Below, in pieces: positions 13,339 through 15,762 of a DNA stretch of 15,762 nucleotides; the stretch's first letter is position 1, and every line of letters starts with the position of its first letter. The notes under the pieces were generated by a model. That model worked only from the letters and a program-made list of their open reading frames with translations, had not been told where the DNA came from and did not search any database. Source of the stretch: Planctomycetota bacterium (GTDB taxonomy: Bacteria > Planctomycetota > Phycisphaerae > WQYP01); NCBI GenBank assembly GCA_021809365.1, contig JAKBAC010000075.1, forward strand, positions 1 to 15,762, written 5' to 3'. Made by a program: the position numbers and the translations under genes.

Positions 13339-13383
13339 TACTTACCATTTTCTCAGCACTGACGACTGCCGCAGAACGCGCGG
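13339..13383 (+). repeat. Direct repeat, copy 2
   Basis: Second copy of the 13105-13150 repeat, ending 50 bases before hisF. It is two bases shorter in the GCGC-AAAA region. Confidence 0.7.
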
Positions 13384-13395
13384 AGGGGGCGTTCG

Positions 13396-13425
13396 TTCGC
13401 AGGGAGGCGCGAAATTCTTTATAAT
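13396..13425 (+). promoter_or_regulatory. hisF promoter, probably giving a leaderless transcript
   Basis: TTCGCA (13396-13401) and a perfect TATAAT (13420-13425) are 18 bases apart. Only seven bases (TCCGTTT) separate the -10 from the hisF ATG at 13433, so transcription should start at or next to the start codon. No ribosome site could fit. Confidence 0.55.
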
Positions 13426-13432
13426 TCCGTTT

Positions 13433-14224
13433 ATGTTGACGAAGCGAATTATTCCGTGTCTTGATGTGGATGCCGGGCGGGTGGTCAAAGGGGTGAAATT
13501 CTTTGATCATGTTGATGCCGGCGATCCGGTGGAACAGGCGGTTTTTTATGACCGGGGTGGGGCAGACGAATTGGTGTTTTATGATATCACGGCCAGTCAC
13601 GAAGGTCGGCAGATCATGGTGGACGTGGTGCGGCGAGTGGCGGATAGCGTATTTATGCCCATTACGGTGGGAGGCGGGATTCGCACGCTGGATGATGCCA
13701 CACGGCTGATTCAGGCGGGTGCGGAAAAGGTCAGCCTGAATTCCGCCGCGGTGAAAGATCCCGAACTGATTTCCCGCATTGCCCGGAAATTCGGCTGTTG
13801 CGCCACGGTGCTGGGCCTGGACGCCAACCGTGTGAAAAAGCCGGATGGGAGCGAATTCTGGGAGGTGTTTATCAACGGCGGGCGCGTGGGCACGGGCCGG
13901 GAGGTTTTGGCGTGGGCTAAGGAGGCACAAGAGCGCGGTGCGGGCGAAATTGTCTTAAATGTCATGAATTCCGATGGCACGCTGGAAGGGTACGACATAG
14001 CAATGACCCGCGCGGTCAGTGAAGCGGTTCATATTCCGGTGGTGGCCAGCGGCGGAGCGGGCCATCCGGAGCATCTGCTCAAGGTGCTCACGGACGGTAA
14101 GGCGGATGCGGCGCTGGCGGCATCGATTTTTCATTTCCGCACCTGGTCCGTGCAGCAGGTCAAAGAATATCTGGCCAGGCATGGCGTGGACGTGCGTCTG
14201 GTCGCGGAGGCTGGACATGCTTGA
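13433..14224 (+). CDS. hisF: Imidazole glycerol phosphate synthase, cyclase subunit
   Basis: Cyclase half of the HisHF synthase of histidine biosynthesis; it uses ammonia from HisH to turn PRFAR into imidazole glycerol phosphate and AICAR. The 263 residues span the whole TIM barrel. Catalytic Asp 11 is in [15 protein letters not shown] and Asp 130 in VLGLDANRV. Phosphate-binding loops appear as [10 protein letters not shown] and [12 protein letters not shown]. The family's LTSMDRDGT-like block is replaced by [14 protein letters not shown], closer to the LNMMNQDG version. Other his genes are not in the window. Its end overlaps the next gene by eight bases (14217-14224), so the two are co-translated. 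The upstream 370 bases are repeat-rich and the start appears leaderless. Confidence 0.97.
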   Translation: MLTKRIIPCLDVDAGRVVKGVKFFDHVDAGDPVEQAVFYDRGGADELVFYDITASHEGRQIMVDVVRRVADSVFMPITVGGGIRTLDDATRLIQAGAEKVSLNSAAVKDPELISRIARKFGCCATVLGLDANRVKKPDGSEFWEVFINGGRVGTGREVLAWAKEAQERGAGEIVLNVMNSDGTLEGYDIAMTRAVSEAVHIPVVASGGAGHPEHLLKVLTDGKADAALAASIFHFRTWSVQQVKEYLARHGVDVRLVAEAGHA

Positions 14225-15620
14225 TAGCGTATTGGTATGGATTGAAAAAAATCGCGCACTTTGGTTGCATGATCTCAAAGTGTGGCTGGCGATTCCCAGT
14301 GTCTCGGCCAATCCGGCGCATACCGCGGATATGACGGCGGCGGCACAATGGGCGGCATTTTATCTGCGGGGCGCGGGGTTGCAGACCACCGAGGTGAAAA
14401 CCGCGGGACATCCGTGCATATTGGCCACCACGCCCGACGGGCTGTGTCCAGCGAACGCGCCGCATATTTTATTTTACGGCCATTATGATGTTCAGCCGCC
14501 GGAACCGCTGGAACTCTGGACTTCTCCGCCCTTTTCGCCCGCGGTGCGCGATGACAAAATCTTCGCCCGCGGTGCCAGTGATGATAAAGGACAGGTGTTT
14601 TGCCATTTGGCGGCGTTGACGGCGTGGAAGCAGATCGGCTATGAATTGCCGGTGCGGTTGACTGTGCTCTTGGAGGGGGAAGAGGAAATCGGCTCGCCGA
14701 GCCTGCGGGCGGTGATTCAGGACAACCGCGATTTGCTGGCTTCGGCCCGCGTTCTGGTGATCAGCGATTCATCGCAGTTCGCCCGGGGCGTGCCGGCGAT
14801 CACCACGGCCCTGCGCGGCCTGGTGTATTATCAGATTGTCGTCACCGGTGCCAATACGGATCTGCATTCAGGTGTGTATGGCGGGGCCGTGGCCAATCCA
14901 GCCAATGCGCTCTGTGAGATGCTGGGGCAACTGCATGATGCGCATCGACGGGTGACGATCCCCGGCTTTTACGATGATGTTCAATTGCCGGAACCCGAAC
15001 TGCGCGCGGCATGGAAAGCCCTGCCCTTTGATGAAGCCCAATTGACTCGAGAACTGGCGGTACCTGAATTGACGGGTGAAGCTGGGTTCAGCACACTGGA
15101 GCGCCGGTGCTGCCGCCCCACGTTGGACATCAATGGCTTGACCAGCGGATATCAAGGCACCGGCGCAAAAACCGTTTTGCCCGGTACGGCATCCGCCAAA
15201 GTTTCCATGCGCCTGGTGCCCAATCAGGACCCCGCGAAAATATGCGCGGCTTTTGAAAAACATATCCGACATATCACCCCGGCGGGAGTTACGGTGAAAC
15301 TGGAATTGCTCAGCGCTTCGCGGGCGGCAGTGACGCCAACCGATTCCCCGGCCATTGCCGCAGCGGTCGAAGCGTGTGAACTGGGCATGGGCAAAAAGCC
15401 CGTCTTCATGCGCGAGGGGGGCTCCATTCCCGTGGTTACCTGGTTTAAGGAAATGCTCGGAATTGATACTGTTCTGCTGGGCTTTGGTCTGCCGGACGAT
15501 AATCTGCATGCTCCCAATGAAAAACTGGATGTCGATTGCTTTTACGGCGGAATCCGCACCGCCGCCGCACTCTATGACCGCCTTGGCAAACATCTTAGGC
15601 ATCGCGAACAAATAACCTGA
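14217..15620 (+). CDS. M20-family metallopeptidase (dipeptidase)
   Basis: Zinc-dependent M20 peptidase of 467 residues, probably a cytoplasmic dipeptidase or carboxypeptidase; substrate unknown. Metal and catalytic motifs are FYGHYDVQP (His 89, Asp 91), RGASDDKGQ (bridging Asp 122) and [10 protein letters not shown] (residues 151-160). The dimerisation/lid domain includes [14 protein letters not shown] and [20 protein letters not shown], followed by MRLVPNQD. The C-terminal zinc ligand lies in [12 protein letters not shown] longer frame opens at 14019, but its extra 66 codons are hisF read out of frame; ATG 14217 has GGAGG six bases upstream and overlaps the hisF stop, so it is chosen. Pairing with hisF has no obvious metabolic logic beyond nitrogen supply. 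Confidence 0.95.
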   Translation: MLDSVLVWIEKNRALWLHDLKVWLAIPSVSANPAHTADMTAAAQWAAFYLRGAGLQTTEVKTAGHPCILATTPDGLCPANAPHILFYGHYDVQPPEPLELWTSPPFSPAVRDDKIFARGASDDKGQVFCHLAALTAWKQIGYELPVRLTVLLEGEEEIGSPSLRAVIQDNRDLLASARVLVISDSSQFARGVPAITTALRGLVYYQIVVTGANTDLHSGVYGGAVANPANALCEMLGQLHDAHRRVTIPGFYDDVQLPEPELRAAWKALPFDEAQLTRELAVPELTGEAGFSTLERRCCRPTLDINGLTSGYQGTGAKTVLPGTASAKVSMRLVPNQDPAKICAAFEKHIRHITPAGVTVKLELLSASRAAVTPTDSPAIAAAVEACELGMGKKPVFMREGGSIPVVTWFKEMLGIDTVLLGFGLPDDNLHAPNEKLDVDCFYGGIRTAAALYDRLGKHLRHREQIT

Positions 15621-15636
15621 GCATTCTGGCTGGTTC

Positions 15637-15718
15637 TTTTGGCCGCCGGCGGCGTTGCCCGCTCGTTACAGAATCCATGCGGATATGCGCCTCGCGAGCG
15701 CCTTGCCGGCGGTCAAAA
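15637..15718. repeat. Imperfect inverted repeat after the M20 gene
   Basis: TTTTGGCCGCCGGC (15637-15650) and GCCGGCGGTCAAAA (15705-15718) are inverted copies with 13 of 14 positions complementary and a 54-base interior. The interior includes CTCGCGAG. It could act as a bidirectional terminator or be a REP-like element; the left arm lies 17 bases after the stop codon. Confidence 0.5.
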
Positions 15719-15762
15719 TTCCTGCGCCATAATTGCTCACGTTATTTCTTCGCGATGCCTTA

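Noticed and set aside
13103..13930. 275-codon minus-strand frame
   Set aside because: Mostly antisense to hisF and otherwise within repeat sequence.
14019..14216. N-terminal extension of the M20 gene
   Set aside because: The extra 66 codons are hisF in another frame; the overlap start at 14217 has a strong ribosome site.

Overview
The window carries conserved housekeeping genes at both ends and an AT-to-GC-mixed accessory island between them. The protein styles (a purA/uppS pair, a hisF with LNVMNSDGT, a long exported protein of unknown family, an IS66-type transposase N-terminus) and the abundance of short-period intergenic repeats fit an environmental bacterium, possibly of the Planctomycetota (Phycisphaerae-like). 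That taxonomic guess is an inference of low to moderate confidence; no rRNA or other marker gene is present to settle it.

Left core (about 1-6137): a 320-base leader of unclear content, then purA (adenylosuccinate synthase), uppS (undecaprenyl diphosphate synthase) and a 746-residue exported protein, the last two separated by only 13 bases. A HAD-family hydrolase follows on the same strand, and a convergent ArgA-like GNAT acetyltransferase lies on the minus strand. Right core (about 13433-15620): hisF overlaps an M20-family dipeptidase gene by 8 bases. hisF has a TATAAT box so close to its ATG that the transcript may be leaderless.

Accessory island (about 6190-13400): small cargo genes and broken genes alternate with dispersed repeats. 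Apparently intact cargo comprises a 179-residue protein of unknown function, a PIN toxin with its small downstream partner, an MNT-type antitoxin (mntA), a DUF7668-like putative immunity protein and a 235-residue conserved hypothetical protein. Broken genes comprise the C-terminus of an MmyB-type XRE regulator (frameshifted), the N-terminus of an IS66 transposase, a hepT cut off at its active-site motif and fused to the tail of a probable polymorphic toxin, and the N-terminus of an AAA/DUF4143-type ATPase cut just before its Walker A loop.

The repeats are of two kinds. Short-period families have exact unit lengths: 7 bases (CAACGAA, CATTCAG, TTAGGAG), 8 bases (CACAACGA) and 9 bases (TCACAGAGA, CAGATTGCA). 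A longer composite element occurs three times, at 7233-7572, 10230-10573 and 11904-12028. Two copies carry the same minus-strand promoter, all three keep one minus-strand reading frame without indels over about 30 codons, and two end in a GGTGCCTGTCCC motif. Three gene remnants stop at or next to such motifs, which suggests that the repeats mark recombination or insertion points. This element is the best candidate for something undescribed here. The toxin/immunity/HepT chimera is the second.
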